A stretch of DNA of 64,000 nt from assembly GCA_020832405.1 (NCBI GenBank), contig JAFIET010000002.1, positions 62,001 through 126,000 on the forward strand, written 5' to 3'. Positions 35,605 to 45,312 of this stretch are shown piece by piece. The translations under genes and the position numbers were made by a program. Source of the stretch: Balneolales bacterium (lineage in GTDB: Bacteria; Bacteroidota; Rhodothermia; Balneolales; Cyclonatronaceae). Position 1 is the stretch's first letter, and every line of letters starts with the position of its first letter. The notes below the pieces were generated by a model. It had not been told where the DNA came from and ran no database searches. It was given only the letters and a program-made list of their open reading frames with translations.

Positions 35605-36075
35605 ATGTCCCTCAACAGAAGAAAAGCCCGGGAAACTGCAATGATGGCGCTCTATGCGGCGGAATTGAGTAATGAAACCCTCGAACACATCCTTGAGACG
35701 GTTATCAAACCGAGGTTGCAGGATGATACAAAGCTGAGAGAATTTGCAAATGCTCTCTTTCTTAAAACAGTACGTGATTCTTCTGAACTTGATGAAATCG
35801 TATCCGAATTTGTCACAAACTGGGACGTTAAACGAATTGCGACTATCGATCGTTGTGTGCTTCGTCTGGCTTTGACAGAAATGATGACTTTTGAAGATAT
35901 TCCCACGAAAGTTACCATCAACGAAGCTATTGAAATAGTAAAGAAATATTCGACTTCTAAATCAGGAAAATTTGTTAATGGTATTCTTGATGCGGCTTCA
36001 AAAAAATTGACAGAGCAGGGCAAAATTATTAAGAAAGGCTCCGGGCTTATCACCAAATCTCTGCCCAGGAGCTGA
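35605..36075 (+). CDS. nusB: Transcription antitermination factor NusB
   Basis: A 156-residue all-helical protein beginning MSLNRRKARETAMMALY, the NusB N-terminal RNA-binding helix. The C-terminal signatures are IDRCVLRLALTEM, VTINEAIEIVKKYS and SGKFVNGILDA. NusB with NusE (S10) binds boxA in rRNA leaders. The reading frame extends upstream to 35530, but the extension is not conserved in character and the ATG at 35605 places the family start correctly. A short gap leads to the phosphatase gene. Confidence 0.93.
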   Translation: MSLNRRKARETAMMALYAAELSNETLEHILETVIKPRLQDDTKLREFANALFLKTVRDSSELDEIVSEFVTNWDVKRIATIDRCVLRLALTEMMTFEDIPTKVTINEAIEIVKKYSTSKSGKFVNGILDAASKKLTEQGKIIKKGSGLITKSLPRS

Positions 36076-36100
36076 AAGAAAAACATGAAATACATGCGTT

Positions 36101-36769
36101 TTGAGCTCAGACAAACTAATTGCAATTGGTGACATACACGGCTGTCCTGAAACCCTGAAAGAACTCCTCAAAAAGTTAAAGTTATACAGCGGATCAACTT
36201 TTATTTTTGTAGGTGATTATATCGACAGGGGCCCCGACAGCAAGGGTGTGCTTGATTATCTGATCGATTTTCAGAAATCTGAAAACTGCATTTTTTTGCG
36301 CGGAAACCACGAAGAAATGATGTTACAGGCGGCAATTGACGGTGATCATCGAATGTGGACCCTTAACGGTGGCGATCGAACCCTCAGATCCTTTGGGTTT
36401 AACAAGTGGCCGGAAGATTTTCTGAAATCTCAGTATTATTTTTTTCTGAAAGAAACACTTATGTACTACGATACGGATGATTATATTTTTGTGCATGCAG
36501 GCATGAATCCGCATGTAAGCATCCGTACTAACTTTGAGTGGGATAATGTAGATAATTTCCTATGGGAAAGAAGCCATGTGAAAGAAACCGAAATTGAATG
36601 GGAAAAGCCGGTAGTTTTTGGTCATACTCCGCTTGCAAAACCCATGAATGAAGAGCTTAAAATCGGTATCGATACCGGCTGTTGCTATGCCTATCACAGA
36701 GATTATGGTGTACTTACTGCTGTTGTACTGCCCGATCGTATTTTTATCCAACAACCCTATCTTGACTGA
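36101..36769 (+). CDS. PPP-family metallophosphoesterase (Ser/Thr phosphatase-like)
   Basis: A 222-residue phosphoesterase of the PPP class. It has GDIHG near residue 12, GDYIDRGPDS near 38, LRGNHEEMM near 69, and later HAGMNP and FGHTPLAKP, together supplying the two-metal site. It is close in form to bacterial PrpA/ApaH-like phosphatases; the substrate (protein or dinucleoside polyphosphate) is undetermined. Start is TTG at 36101: an in-frame TGA at 36086-36088 and no ATG in between leave it as the only start that includes the first motif. Confidence 0.88.
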   Translation: MSSDKLIAIGDIHGCPETLKELLKKLKLYSGSTFIFVGDYIDRGPDSKGVLDYLIDFQKSENCIFLRGNHEEMMLQAAIDGDHRMWTLNGGDRTLRSFGFNKWPEDFLKSQYYFFLKETLMYYDTDDYIFVHAGMNPHVSIRTNFEWDNVDNFLWERSHVKETEIEWEKPVVFGHTPLAKPMNEELKIGIDTGCCYAYHRDYGVLTAVVLPDRIFIQQPYLD

Positions 36770-36780
36770 AAACCAATTAT

Positions 36781-37884
36781 ATGAGCGTACGCTGTGGTAT
36801 TGTCGGCCTTCCGAATGTCGGAAAATCGAGCCTTTTTAATGCACTTTCCAACGCCGGCGCCGAAGCCGCCAATTTCCCGTTTTGCACCATCGATCCGAAT
36901 GTGGGCATCGTTCCGGTACCCGACCCCCGGCTTGATAAACTCACCGAACTGGTGAAGCCAAAAAAGACCATCCCCACCAATATTGAATTTGTTGATATTG
37001 CCGGTTTGGTTAAGGGAGCTTCAGAAGGGAAGGGCAAAGGCAACGCCTTCCTGTCACACATCCGTGAAGTGGATATTATCGTGCACGTTGTCCGCTGTTT
37101 TGAGGACGATGACGTGATACATGTTGAAGGGAGTGTCGATCCCGTGCGGGATATTCACATCATCGATTCTGAGCTGCTTTACAAGGATCTGGAAAGCGTC
37201 GAAAAACGCATCGACCGTGTTAAAAAGCAGACCAAAAGCGGCGATAAAGCCATGATTGCGCAGCTTGATACCATAGCACGCCTGCAGCAGCATCTTGAAA
37301 ACGGCGAACCGGTTCGCACCTTTGAGGTAACCGAAGAACAGCGCGAGCCCTATAAAGATTTGTTTCTGCTCACAGAAAAGCCGGTCCTTTTTGTGTGTAA
37401 TGTTTCGGAAGATGACATTGCCAACGCAGGTGCCGATAACCCCTATGTAGCGAAGGTCCGCGAGCTGGCGGAAAGCCGCGATTCGCAAACGGTTGTGGTT
37501 TGTGCAAGTATTGAAGCTGAAATAGCCGAGCTTGATGAGGAAGCAAAACGCGAATTTCTGAACGATCTTGGCATCGACAGCGCAGGCCTTGATCAGCTGA
37601 TTCAGGCTGCCTATCGCAAACTCGGCCTCATTACATACTTTACTGCCGGTGAGAAAGAAGTCCGTGCCTGGACCATCCGGGAAGGCTTCAAGGCGCCTCA
37701 GGCCGCCGGGGTGATTCACTCCGATTTTGAGCGCGGCTTCATTCGTGCTGAAACCATCGCTTACGACGATTTTGTTAAGCACGGCTCAGAGTCAGCTGCC
37801 CGCGATGCCGGTAAGCTCCGCAGCGAAGGCAAAGAGTACCTTGTGAAAGACGGCGATGTGCTCCATTTCCGCTTTAATGTGTAA
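36781..37884 (+). CDS. ychF: Redox-regulated ATPase/GTPase YchF
   Basis: A 367-residue OBG-family P-loop NTPase. G1 is GLPNVGKSS near residues 8-16; G3 region [10 protein letters not shown]. The G4 position reads NVSE instead of NKxD, the feature that gives YchF its ATP preference. A coiled-coil insert follows around 130-200, and the C-terminal TGS-like domain (TFYTAG-type [15 protein letters not shown]) closes the protein. It lies 11 bases after the phosphatase and is probably cotranscribed. A terminator follows. Confidence 0.96.
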   Translation: MSVRCGIVGLPNVGKSSLFNALSNAGAEAANFPFCTIDPNVGIVPVPDPRLDKLTELVKPKKTIPTNIEFVDIAGLVKGASEGKGKGNAFLSHIREVDIIVHVVRCFEDDDVIHVEGSVDPVRDIHIIDSELLYKDLESVEKRIDRVKKQTKSGDKAMIAQLDTIARLQQHLENGEPVRTFEVTEEQREPYKDLFLLTEKPVLFVCNVSEDDIANAGADNPYVAKVRELAESRDSQTVVVCASIEAEIAELDEEAKREFLNDLGIDSAGLDQLIQAAYRKLGLITYFTAGEKEVRAWTIREGFKAPQAAGVIHSDFERGFIRAETIAYDDFVKHGSESAARDAGKLRSEGKEYLVKDGDVLHFRFNV

Positions 37885-37915
37885 AGCTGCTGTAAGTACT
37901 TAAACGCCTGTTTTT

Positions 37916-37954
37916 ATAGCCCTCTCTGCTTCGCGCAGGGAGGGCTATATTTTT
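37916..37954 (+). terminator. Rho-independent terminator after ychF
   Basis: Stem of about 14 bp with one mismatch (tatagccctc at 37916-37925 pairing with gagggctata) and TTCGC loop, followed by a T-rich tail. Confidence 0.8.
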
Positions 37955-38071
37955 GCCGCAGGGCATCAGGCCGTGTTACCTCAAGCCTGCTTATATCCGG
38001 TAACTACCACAGGGTTGCGGCGTATAAGCATCTATCCTTCAATGCATTCAGCACTCTTTAATGCTACGGTT

Positions 38072-39178
38072 ATGAAAAAACGGACGCTATTCTTCATACT
38101 TATTTCGGCAATCGCAGCAGCTGCGGTCGGTTGGTTCTATCTTCAGCAAAAGCAGCAGACCTCACAGCAAACAGAACCCATGGTTGTGGTTGAACGGGGA
38201 TCGGTTACTGACAAGGTGCTTGCGGTTGGCACCATAGAGCCGGAGCAGCAGGTCGAGGTAAAATCAAAAGTATCGGGGGTGGTAAGCAGGATTTTCGCAC
38301 AGCCCGGTACTTATGTGAATGAGGGAGATCCGCTTATTGAAGTGCGCCCCGACCCCACACCCCTTGAACTCGCAGAAGGCCGCCGGAATGTTGAGCTGTC
38401 GGAAATTCAGCTTGCTACCATCACACAAAACATGGAGCGGCAGTCGCAGCTGATGGCGCGCGGCATCATATCAAGAAGCGAATATCAGGAAACTGAGCGT
38501 CAGTTCAACGATGCGCGGGTGAGGGTGCAGATGGCGCAGGAACGCCTGGCTTTGCTGGAGTCCGGGCGGGTAACCATGGGTGATATCGAAATTGAGAGCA
38601 TCATCAAGGCGCCGGTATCCGGCTATATTCTGGAGCGCATGGCCGATATCGGCGATCCCGTAGTACCGCTCACCTCCTATCAGGCCGGAACGCCGCTGAT
38701 GATTATCGCTGATATGGACCGGCTGCTGTTTAAAGGCACGGTTGATGAAATCGACGTAGGCCGCATTCAGGAGGGCATGCCGGTTCAGCTCAAAATCGGT
38801 GCCCTGCCGCAGGCTCAGGTGTCCGGAATGCTGCGGCATATCGCGCTGCGTGCCAACCGGGCCGATAACACAACCGTTTTCCGGGTTGAGATAGACATCA
38901 CAAATGCAGGCGGCTCCGTACTTCGGGCTGGCTACTCCGCAAATGCGGATATCGTCATCAATCAGCTTGATGAGGTGCTGCTGATTCCTGAGCGGGTTAT
39001 TGTTTTCCGTGATAACCGCACTTTTGTAGAGGTTCCGGATGAATCTGCCGAAAACGGCGGCCGCAGAGAAGTAGAAATCAGAACCGGTACCGGTAACGCC
39101 ATCCTGATAGAAGTAAAAGAAGGCCTCGAGGAAGGTCAGAAAGTTTTTGAACGTCCGCTGAGATCGCTTTCGATGTAG
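38072..39178 (+). CDS. MacA-like periplasmic adaptor (HlyD/RND membrane fusion) protein
   Basis: About 368 residues. An N-terminal membrane anchor (about 5-22) is followed by a biotinyl-lipoyl half-motif (EVKSKVSGVVSRIFAQPGTYV), a helical hairpin (about 95-150), the second lipoyl half (IKAPVSGYILERMADIGDPV), then beta-barrel and membrane-proximal domains. This is the MacA/HlyD fold that links an inner-membrane transporter to an outer-membrane channel. The ATG at 38072 is chosen because it directly precedes the signal anchor; the longer frame from 37973 adds 33 unlikely residues. Two MacB/FtsX-type permeases follow in the same operon. Confidence 0.9.
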   Translation: MKKRTLFFILISAIAAAAVGWFYLQQKQQTSQQTEPMVVVERGSVTDKVLAVGTIEPEQQVEVKSKVSGVVSRIFAQPGTYVNEGDPLIEVRPDPTPLELAEGRRNVELSEIQLATITQNMERQSQLMARGIISRSEYQETERQFNDARVRVQMAQERLALLESGRVTMGDIEIESIIKAPVSGYILERMADIGDPVVPLTSYQAGTPLMIIADMDRLLFKGTVDEIDVGRIQEGMPVQLKIGALPQAQVSGMLRHIALRANRADNTTVFRVEIDITNAGGSVLRAGYSANADIVINQLDEVLLIPERVIVFRDNRTFVEVPDESAENGGRREVEIRTGTGNAILIEVKEGLEEGQKVFERPLRSLSM

Positions 39179-39232
39179 CCGCGCCTTTATCCCGTAAACC
39201 CAATCCTTTAATAAACTTACGCGGGAACTGAA

Positions 39233-40456
39233 ATGGAACTGATTCGTGAATTCTTCAAACAAATTATGCAGCAGCGGCTGCGGACCTTTCTCACGGTCAG
39301 CGGTATTATGTGGGGTACGGCTACGCTGATTTTGCTGCTGGCTTTCGGCATGGGGTTCCGCAATCAGATGACGCAAAACCTGCTGGGCCTTGGCGACCGC
39401 ATAGCCATCGTTTTTAACGGGAACACATCTCTTGCTTATGAAGGCATGGGTGTTGGCAGGCGCATTCAGCTGCGTGAAGCTGATGCCTGGTACCTCAAGC
39501 GGGAAGTGAGCGGTATAGCGGAAATCTCGCCGGAGTATTCCGGCTGGAATGAAACCATACGCTACGCACAACGCCGGAATACGCCTAATGTGGCAGGAGT
39601 GCATGTGAATTATGGTGAGATGCGCAGTATTTTTGCCAGGGAGGGCGGCCGCTGGCTTAATCCGATCGATATTGATGAGCGCAGGAGAGTCGTATTTCTG
39701 GGAGACCGGCTTGCCGGTTTGCTCTTTGAGGATGAAGATCCGGTCGGGAAGATAGTACAGCTTGGCGACCGTCCGTTTATTGTAATCGGCGTGATGCAGC
39801 GTAAGGAGCAGAATTCATCTTACAGTGCCCGTGATGAAAACCGGGCTTTCATCCCGGCCTCAACTTTTTCTGCGCTGTACGGCACCGACCGGCTCAATAA
39901 TATCATTTATCTGCCGGAGTCTCCGGTAGTTGCGGCTCAGGTTCAGGCTGAGGTGAAGCAGGCACTTGCACGCCGGCACAGGTTTGATCCCAACGACCCT
40001 AACGGAGCCCCCGTGTGGGATACCAACGAAGCCTGGGAATTTTTCCACTACTTCTTTGTCGCTCTGAATGCTTTTCTGGGCCTCATCGGCTTTTTCACCC
40101 TTGCAGTGGGTGGTATAGGCGTGGCAAATATCATGTTTGTGGTTGTACAGGAGCGCACCAAAGAAATCGGCATCCGCCGTGCTGCCGGGGCAAAGCGGGG
40201 TACCATCATGCGGCAGTTTTTGGGTGAAAGTTTTCTGCTGGTCGGTTTTGGCGCCTCGCTTGGCTATGCCGCCGGCTGGGGCATAGTAAGGCTGCTTCAG
40301 AACAACCCGATACAGGAGTTTGTAGGCACGCCGGTTTTCTCCGGGGAAGTTGCCTTTGTGGCCTTTGCCGTATTGTCGTTTATCGCCCTGAGTGCGGGGT
40401 TTATGCCGGCTTACCGGGCATCCCGCCTCAATATTATTGATTGTTTAAGGAGCTGA
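39233..40456 (+). CDS. MacB/FtsX-type ABC transporter permease (first)
   Basis: A 407-residue permease with an N-terminal membrane helix (LRTFLTVSGIMWGTATLILLL), a large periplasmic MacB_PCD domain (about 45-270), and three C-terminal helices. The coupling segment VVQERTKEIGIRRAAGAKRGTIMRQFLGES is the FtsX signature that contacts the ATPase. No nucleotide-binding domain is fused to it. It is paired with a second, related permease three bases downstream, suggesting a heterodimer. Substrates of such systems include antibiotics, lipoproteins and signals; this one is unassigned. Confidence 0.9.
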   Translation: MELIREFFKQIMQQRLRTFLTVSGIMWGTATLILLLAFGMGFRNQMTQNLLGLGDRIAIVFNGNTSLAYEGMGVGRRIQLREADAWYLKREVSGIAEISPEYSGWNETIRYAQRRNTPNVAGVHVNYGEMRSIFAREGGRWLNPIDIDERRRVVFLGDRLAGLLFEDEDPVGKIVQLGDRPFIVIGVMQRKEQNSSYSARDENRAFIPASTFSALYGTDRLNNIIYLPESPVVAAQVQAEVKQALARRHRFDPNDPNGAPVWDTNEAWEFFHYFFVALNAFLGLIGFFTLAVGGIGVANIMFVVVQERTKEIGIRRAAGAKRGTIMRQFLGESFLLVGFGASLGYAAGWGIVRLLQNNPIQEFVGTPVFSGEVAFVAFAVLSFIALSAGFMPAYRASRLNIIDCLRS

Positions 40457-40459
40457 GCG

Positions 40460-41704
40460 ATGTGGTACATTCTTTTATCTGAATTTGTGCGCGATTTGCG
40501 GAAGCAGAAACTGAGGGCCTTCCTCACTATTATGGCCATCAGCTGGGGTACGTTTGCGGTGATACTGCTGCTGGCTTTTGGTCAGGGGCTCAGCTCAAAA
40601 ATGATTGAGGGGCTGCTTGGCGGAGGCAATCAGGTGATGATGATTTACCCGGGCCAAACCTCTACCGAGTTTAACGGCCTGCCGCCGGGCCGGCGCATCC
40701 GCTTCACCGAAGAGGATCTGCGCCTGATTCAGGAGCGGGTTCCGGGTATAGCGTACATCAGTCCGCAGTATGGCCGCCACAACATGAACCTGCGCAGCCC
40801 GCATCACTCCGTTAATACCTACGGGGAAGGGGTAGGGCCTGATTATGAAATTATGCGCACAACTTTTGCGGCAAAGGGCAGCCGGTTTATTAATCCGTAC
40901 GATGTTGCGGAGCAGCGCAGGGTTGTTTTCCTGGGGGATGAAATTGCCGCAGAGCTTTTCCCTAACAACGATGCCGTTGGCAGTACGCTGTTTATCGACG
41001 CAACGCCGTTCACGATAATCGGTCTGATGCAGCCCAAACTGCAAACGTCTATGAACAACGGCCCCGACTCGCGCCGGGCCATCATGCCTTATACAACGTA
41101 CCGGAACATGTATAATGAGCGCTATCTTGGCTCCATTTTGGTAAGTCCGGAAAACCCGCAGCTGCAGCAACACACGGTTGATGAAATTATGAAGGTGCTC
41201 GCCGGCAGGTATCAGTTCGATCCAGCGGATACAGAGGCCGTTTTTATCTGGGATTTTATCGAGTTTGAAGAGATGAACCGTAAGGTAGCAGATGGTATCA
41301 CCCTGTTTTTATTTTCTGTTGGTTTCTTTACTCTGCTGATTGCCGGGGTAGGAGTGGCAAATATTATGTATGTGGTTGTGAAGGAACGCACCCATGAAAT
41401 TGGTGTCAAAAAGGCACTTGGAGCACGACGGAAGCACATCCTCCTGCAGTTTATAACAGAAAGCCTGCTCATCTCTTTTGCAGGCGGCCTTCTTGGAATC
41501 GCCGCGGCATCCGGCATTATCCGTTTTGTGATTTCTCTGAATCTTACTGAAGGTGCCGGCGAGTTTTTTGGTCAGCCGATTTTGTCTTACCAGGTGGTTC
41601 TGGTTACGGTCGGGCTACTAACGCTTATCGGCTTTGCAGCAGGTGTATTCCCGGCCCGAAAAGCCGCAGCACTGCAGCCGGTTGAGGCGTTGCGGTATGA
41701 ATAG
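40460..41704 (+). CDS. MacB/FtsX-type ABC transporter permease (second)
   Basis: A 414-residue paralogue of the preceding permease, with the same layout: a helix at about 18-40, a MacB_PCD periplasmic domain, and three C-terminal helices with VVKERTHEIGVKKALGARRKHILLQF. It starts three bases after the previous stop, so it is coupled in translation. No ATP-binding protein gene follows: after about 240 non-coding bases comes the convergent isocitrate lyase gene. The ATPase must be encoded elsewhere or shared. Confidence 0.9.
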   Translation: MWYILLSEFVRDLRKQKLRAFLTIMAISWGTFAVILLLAFGQGLSSKMIEGLLGGGNQVMMIYPGQTSTEFNGLPPGRRIRFTEEDLRLIQERVPGIAYISPQYGRHNMNLRSPHHSVNTYGEGVGPDYEIMRTTFAAKGSRFINPYDVAEQRRVVFLGDEIAAELFPNNDAVGSTLFIDATPFTIIGLMQPKLQTSMNNGPDSRRAIMPYTTYRNMYNERYLGSILVSPENPQLQQHTVDEIMKVLAGRYQFDPADTEAVFIWDFIEFEEMNRKVADGITLFLFSVGFFTLLIAGVGVANIMYVVVKERTHEIGVKKALGARRKHILLQFITESLLISFAGGLLGIAAASGIIRFVISLNLTEGAGEFFGQPILSYQVVLVTVGLLTLIGFAAGVFPARKAAALQPVEALRYE

Positions 41705-41854
41705 GAAATGCGCTTTGAGCTTAGGGGAGAGCTGTTTTGAAACCTGTTTGCTGCATCCTTAACCAAAAAAACAAAAGGACGCCTGTTCAGGACGCCCTTT
41801 TAGAGTGTTTTGGGATAGAATTATGACCTTTCTTAGCGAAAGCTTGTAATTCAG

Positions 41855-41880
41855 GTCCGGCAGGGTTCAGCCTGCCGGAC
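41855..41880. repeat. Perfect GC-rich hairpin between the permease and isocitrate lyase genes
   Basis: 10-bp perfect arms (41855-41864 and 41871-41880) with loop GTTCAG. There is no T-tract on either strand, so it is not a standard intrinsic terminator. It may be a dispersed palindromic element or an RNA-stabilising stem at the end of the isocitrate lyase transcript. Confidence 0.5.
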
Positions 41881-41946
41881 GTGTTGTGAACTAACCAATA
41901 ATTGCTTTTAAAACTTAACCTAATACTTTCGTGTTGCGCAGGTTTC

Positions 41947-43212
41947 TCAGAACTGCTCTTCTTCAGTTGAGCCTTTGAGGGCCAGCGTTGAAGATTCGCC
42001 ACCGGTAATGGTGTTGCTCACGAGATCGAAATACCCGGTACCCACTTCGCGCTGATGGCGGGTTGCGGTGTAGCCGTCTTTCTCGGTTGCAAACTCCTGC
42101 TCCTGCAGTTTGGAGTAGGCAGCCATGCCGGCTTCTTTGTAAGCCTTGGCAAGGGTAAACATGCTGTAATTGAGCGCATGGAAACCGGCCAGGGTGATGA
42201 ACTGGAACTTATAGCCCATCTCGCCCAGATCTTTCTGGAAGCTTGCGATGGTAGGTTCATCGAGATGCTTTTTCCAGTTGAAGGATGGTGAGCAGTTGTA
42301 GGCCAGCAGCTTGCCGGGGAATTTCTCGTGAACGGCTTGTGCAAATTCGCGGGCTTCACCAACATCCGGTTTGGAGGTTTCGCACCACACAAGGTCAGCG
42401 TAAGGTGCGTAGGCAAGACCGCGGGAAATAGCTGATTCAATGCCGCCGCGAATCCGGAAGAAGCCTTCTGCCGTGCGCTCGCCGGTGATGAAAGGCTCAT
42501 CATACGGGTCAATGTCGGAGGTTTGCAGGAAGGCACCGTTGGCATCGGTGCGTGCAACGAGTACGGTCGGCACATCACATACATCAGAAGCGAGGCGCGC
42601 TGCGGTGAGCGTGCGGATAAACTGAGCAGTCGGTACCAGAACTTTACCGCCCATGTGGCCGCATTTTTTCTCGGAAGCAAGCTGATCTTCGTAATGTACA
42701 CCGGAGGCTCCGGCATCAATCATTCCTTTCATAAGTTCAAAAACATTCAGCGGGCCGCCAAAACCGGCTTCAGCATCAGCTACGATCGGGGCAAACCAAT
42801 CTACGCTGTTATCGCCCTCAGAGTGGTGAATCTGATCGGCGCGCTGCAGGGCGTGGTTAATCCGGCGAACCACATCAGGCACACTGCTTGCAGGGTAGAG
42901 GCTCTGATCGGGGTACATTTGTCCGGCGTTGTTGGCATCGGCGGCAACCTGCCAGCCGCTCAGGTAAATTGCCTTCAGACCGGCTTTAACCTGCTGCATC
43001 GCCTGATTACCCGTGAGGGCACCAAGGGCATTGATGTACGGCTCGGTGTGCAGCATGTCCCAGAGTTTTTTTGCGCCGTTTTCGGCAAGCGTGTACTTGA
43101 TTTGTACGCTGCCACGGAGCTTAATAACATCTTCGGCGGTATAGGCACGGGTGATGCCTTTCCAGCGGGGGTCGTTGTTCCAGTATTCGTTGAGTTCGGA
43201 TGCGTTTTTCAT
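41947..43212 (-). CDS. aceA: Isocitrate lyase
   Basis: 421 residues from the ATG at 43212; the frame is open further upstream but without conserved sequence. The enzyme splits isocitrate to glyoxylate and succinate, the first step of the glyoxylate shunt. The catalytic signature [11 protein letters not shown] holds Cys184. Metal and substrate segments include [25 protein letters not shown] and [13 protein letters not shown]. Length and motifs match the short bacterial type. The malate synthase gene lies upstream on the same strand with a 149-base gap, so the pair is probably one aceBA operon. Confidence 0.96.
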   Translation of the reverse strand: MKNASELNEYWNNDPRWKGITRAYTAEDVIKLRGSVQIKYTLAENGAKKLWDMLHTEPYINALGALTGNQAMQQVKAGLKAIYLSGWQVAADANNAGQMYPDQSLYPASSVPDVVRRINHALQRADQIHHSEGDNSVDWFAPIVADAEAGFGGPLNVFELMKGMIDAGASGVHYEDQLASEKKCGHMGGKVLVPTAQFIRTLTAARLASDVCDVPTVLVARTDANGAFLQTSDIDPYDEPFITGERTAEGFFRIRGGIESAISRGLAYAPYADLVWCETSKPDVGEAREFAQAVHEKFPGKLLAYNCSPSFNWKKHLDEPTIASFQKDLGEMGYKFQFITLAGFHALNYSMFTLAKAYKEAGMAAYSKLQEQEFATEKDGYTATRHQREVGTGYFDLVSNTITGGESSTLALKGSTEEEQF

Positions 43213-43361
43213 AATAATATGTACCCGTAGGGTTAATGGTGTTGTGTGTGAAGGATTGATTGACAGTTGAATCAAGCAGTTGGTTGAGGGTGAAGGATGC
43301 GGGATGAATTGCTTCATCCCGCGCACATACAAAAGCTTACAGAAAGGTTCCGTGTCCCGGA

Positions 43362-45035
43362 TCAGGCCGGATCAGAGGCCATGGACAGAAAATCATCAAG
43401 CTCATCTTTTACGAATGCTGCTTCGGCATCGGCTGCTGCCTGCGTGAAATCTTTTTTCAGTTTCTTCGCAAGCGCATCGTTTTTGCCGGAGAGGCTTTCG
43501 TCAACTTCAGCCAGAATTTTTCCCAGCTCTTCTACAAAGACCTGATGAATCAGCTCTTTGGTTACTTTGGTACCACAATCAAGCTGAACATTATGGTGCA
43601 GCCACTGCCAGGTCTGCGCCCGGGATATTTCCAGGGTTGCGAGGTCTTCCATGAGGCCGTCCCAGGCTACACAGCCGATATCCTGATTCCAGCCCTGCAT
43701 GTAGCCGATGCCAACACGTACATTGGTACGCAGGCCCTTCATGCTGCAGGCGCCTTTTGAATTGGGCAGGATGTCCGGATATTTATCGAAGTCATCGAGG
43801 GTGCGTGTAAGCTGATTATCGTGTTTGAACTCGTTGAGCGCATACCCGATAAAGTAGGGGTGAGATACCCAGCAGCCGTCGTGCCCTATGGCTGCTTCGT
43901 AGCCCTTATCGGCCACAACTTTTGCGGTTTGTTCGGCACGGGCCTGTTCGGTTTTGCCGGGCGTAAAGGCCGACATCCCGCCGATTGCAAATGCACCTCT
44001 TGAATGGCAGATTTTAATGAGCCGCTTGGCGTAATTATCCATCCAGTATTTGTGCATATTAATGGTCGCGCGGTCTTCCATCACGCGGTCGCGGTGCGTT
44101 TTGAGCACTTTGATATCGCTGAAGATTTTATCCCAGCGGCCAACATTGAGGCCGGCTGCACGCTCGCGAAGCTCGAAAAGAATCTCTTCGATTTGAAAAG
44201 CGGCGGTAAGCGTCTCGATCAGGAAGGTTGTTTTGATGGTTCCGGGCGATACATCCAAAACTTCTTCGATATCCGAAAATACGCGGTTCCACCAGCGGGC
44301 TTCCAGATAGTGCTCGCATTTGGGCACATAAAACTTGGGTGTTTTGCCGCGTGCGATCTGATTTTCGACCATAAAATAAGCGCTCATCCAAAGGTCAAAC
44401 AAACCGCCGGAAACCGGCTCTCCGTCTATGCTTACATTCACTTCATCCAGATGGAGGCCGCGAACGCGCACCATCACGCCGGCCATGTCGTTGGGGTCGA
44501 GTTCGTAATGTTTTTCCGGGTTGGAAGGGTCGGTCCAGGAAAGGTTTCCTTTACTTGCGCCGGCAACGTTCAGTACGCCGTCGAGTACATTTTCCCAGCT
44601 GGGTTTCATGGAATCTTCGAAGTCCAGCATGGCCATATCGGCACGGAAACCGTCTGAATTTCTCGAAAGCATATTGATGACCATTTTCGGGGAGTTCACA
44701 GGGCCGGTAATTTCTACCCGCCGCCGGCGAAGGTCTTCGGGTATAGGATTTACGATCCAGTTTCCTGATGCAGCTTCGGTATTAGCATCTAAATAGCCGG
44801 GCAGGGCACCGTTATCAAAAGCAGTCTGACGAACCTTACGCTCGGCTAAAAGCGCTTTTCTGTCGGCCTGAAATTTACGGTGAAGAGTTACCAGTGTGGC
44901 GAGGCTTTCGTTGGTAAACACTTGTTTAGCTTTTTTACTAAGGGCTCTATCCGTAATCACGACTCCTTCGGGAATCTTCAAATTTTGTGTCTCAGTTGGT
45001 AAACTCATAAGAAGGGATTGGTTGATTGAAGGCAT
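43362..45035 (-). CDS. aceB: Malate synthase A
   Basis: About 557 residues from the ATG at 45035; an ATG at 45008 is an alternative start. The enzyme condenses glyoxylate and acetyl-CoA to malate. Conserved blocks are [73 protein letters not shown], and [12 protein letters not shown] near the C-terminus. This is isoform A by length (AceG is over 700). It is transcribed away from the ScfR/RamB-type regulator, with TTCGC repeats between them. Confidence 0.95.
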   Translation of the reverse strand: MPSINQSLLMSLPTETQNLKIPEGVVITDRALSKKAKQVFTNESLATLVTLHRKFQADRKALLAERKVRQTAFDNGALPGYLDANTEAASGNWIVNPIPEDLRRRRVEITGPVNSPKMVINMLSRNSDGFRADMAMLDFEDSMKPSWENVLDGVLNVAGASKGNLSWTDPSNPEKHYELDPNDMAGVMVRVRGLHLDEVNVSIDGEPVSGGLFDLWMSAYFMVENQIARGKTPKFYVPKCEHYLEARWWNRVFSDIEEVLDVSPGTIKTTFLIETLTAAFQIEEILFELRERAAGLNVGRWDKIFSDIKVLKTHRDRVMEDRATINMHKYWMDNYAKRLIKICHSRGAFAIGGMSAFTPGKTEQARAEQTAKVVADKGYEAAIGHDGCWVSHPYFIGYALNEFKHDNQLTRTLDDFDKYPDILPNSKGACSMKGLRTNVRVGIGYMQGWNQDIGCVAWDGLMEDLATLEISRAQTWQWLHHNVQLDCGTKVTKELIHQVFVEELGKILAEVDESLSGKNDALAKKLKKDFTQAAADAEAAFVKDELDDFLSMASDPA

Positions 45036-45084
45036 TGTTTCCAAATCACTTTTTGAATGTAAGTCAACGAAAACTGATAAGCAA

Positions 45085-45179
45085 GCGAATATTCGCAAAA
45101 AACATAAATTCGCAAAAATTATTTTATTTGCTGAATATTGCGGTCTGTTTGGGAAAGCCTTAAATTCGCTATTAGCGAA
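45085..45179. promoter_or_regulatory. TTCGC inverted and direct repeats, candidate glyoxylate operators
   Basis: The 277-base gap between the divergent aceB and regulator genes holds a perfect 12-bp palindrome (gcgaatattcgc, 45085-45096), a direct half-site ttcgcaaaaa (45109-45118, matching the right arm of the first), and a spaced inverted repeat ttcgct-att-agcgaa (45165-45179). The shared core TTCGC[AT] in both orientations fits binding by the regulator encoded at 45313. Confidence 0.55.
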
Positions 45180-45312
45180 AATTTATTCCTGTATTAAACA
45201 GACTGCTGTTTCAAAGCCAAACTGCCTGTTGTTATCTTTTCAGATTATTGTTCAAACGAATAGTTCTTTTCTCCTGTAAGGCAGGTCTTTTCTCAACTAA
45301 TTTTAAAAGTTA

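Noticed and set aside
38471-39604. Minus-strand frame of 377 codons across the MacA-like gene and the first permease
   Set aside because: Antisense to two well-supported genes, with composition typical of a shadow frame.
41770-41803. AAAAGG...CCTTTT structure after the second permease as a terminator
   Set aside because: The outer arms pair but the interior is a direct repeat of GGACGCC, so the stem is short and unconvincing.
42523-43230. Plus-strand frame of 235 codons
   Set aside because: Antisense shadow of isocitrate lyase, which is certain from its KKCGH motif.
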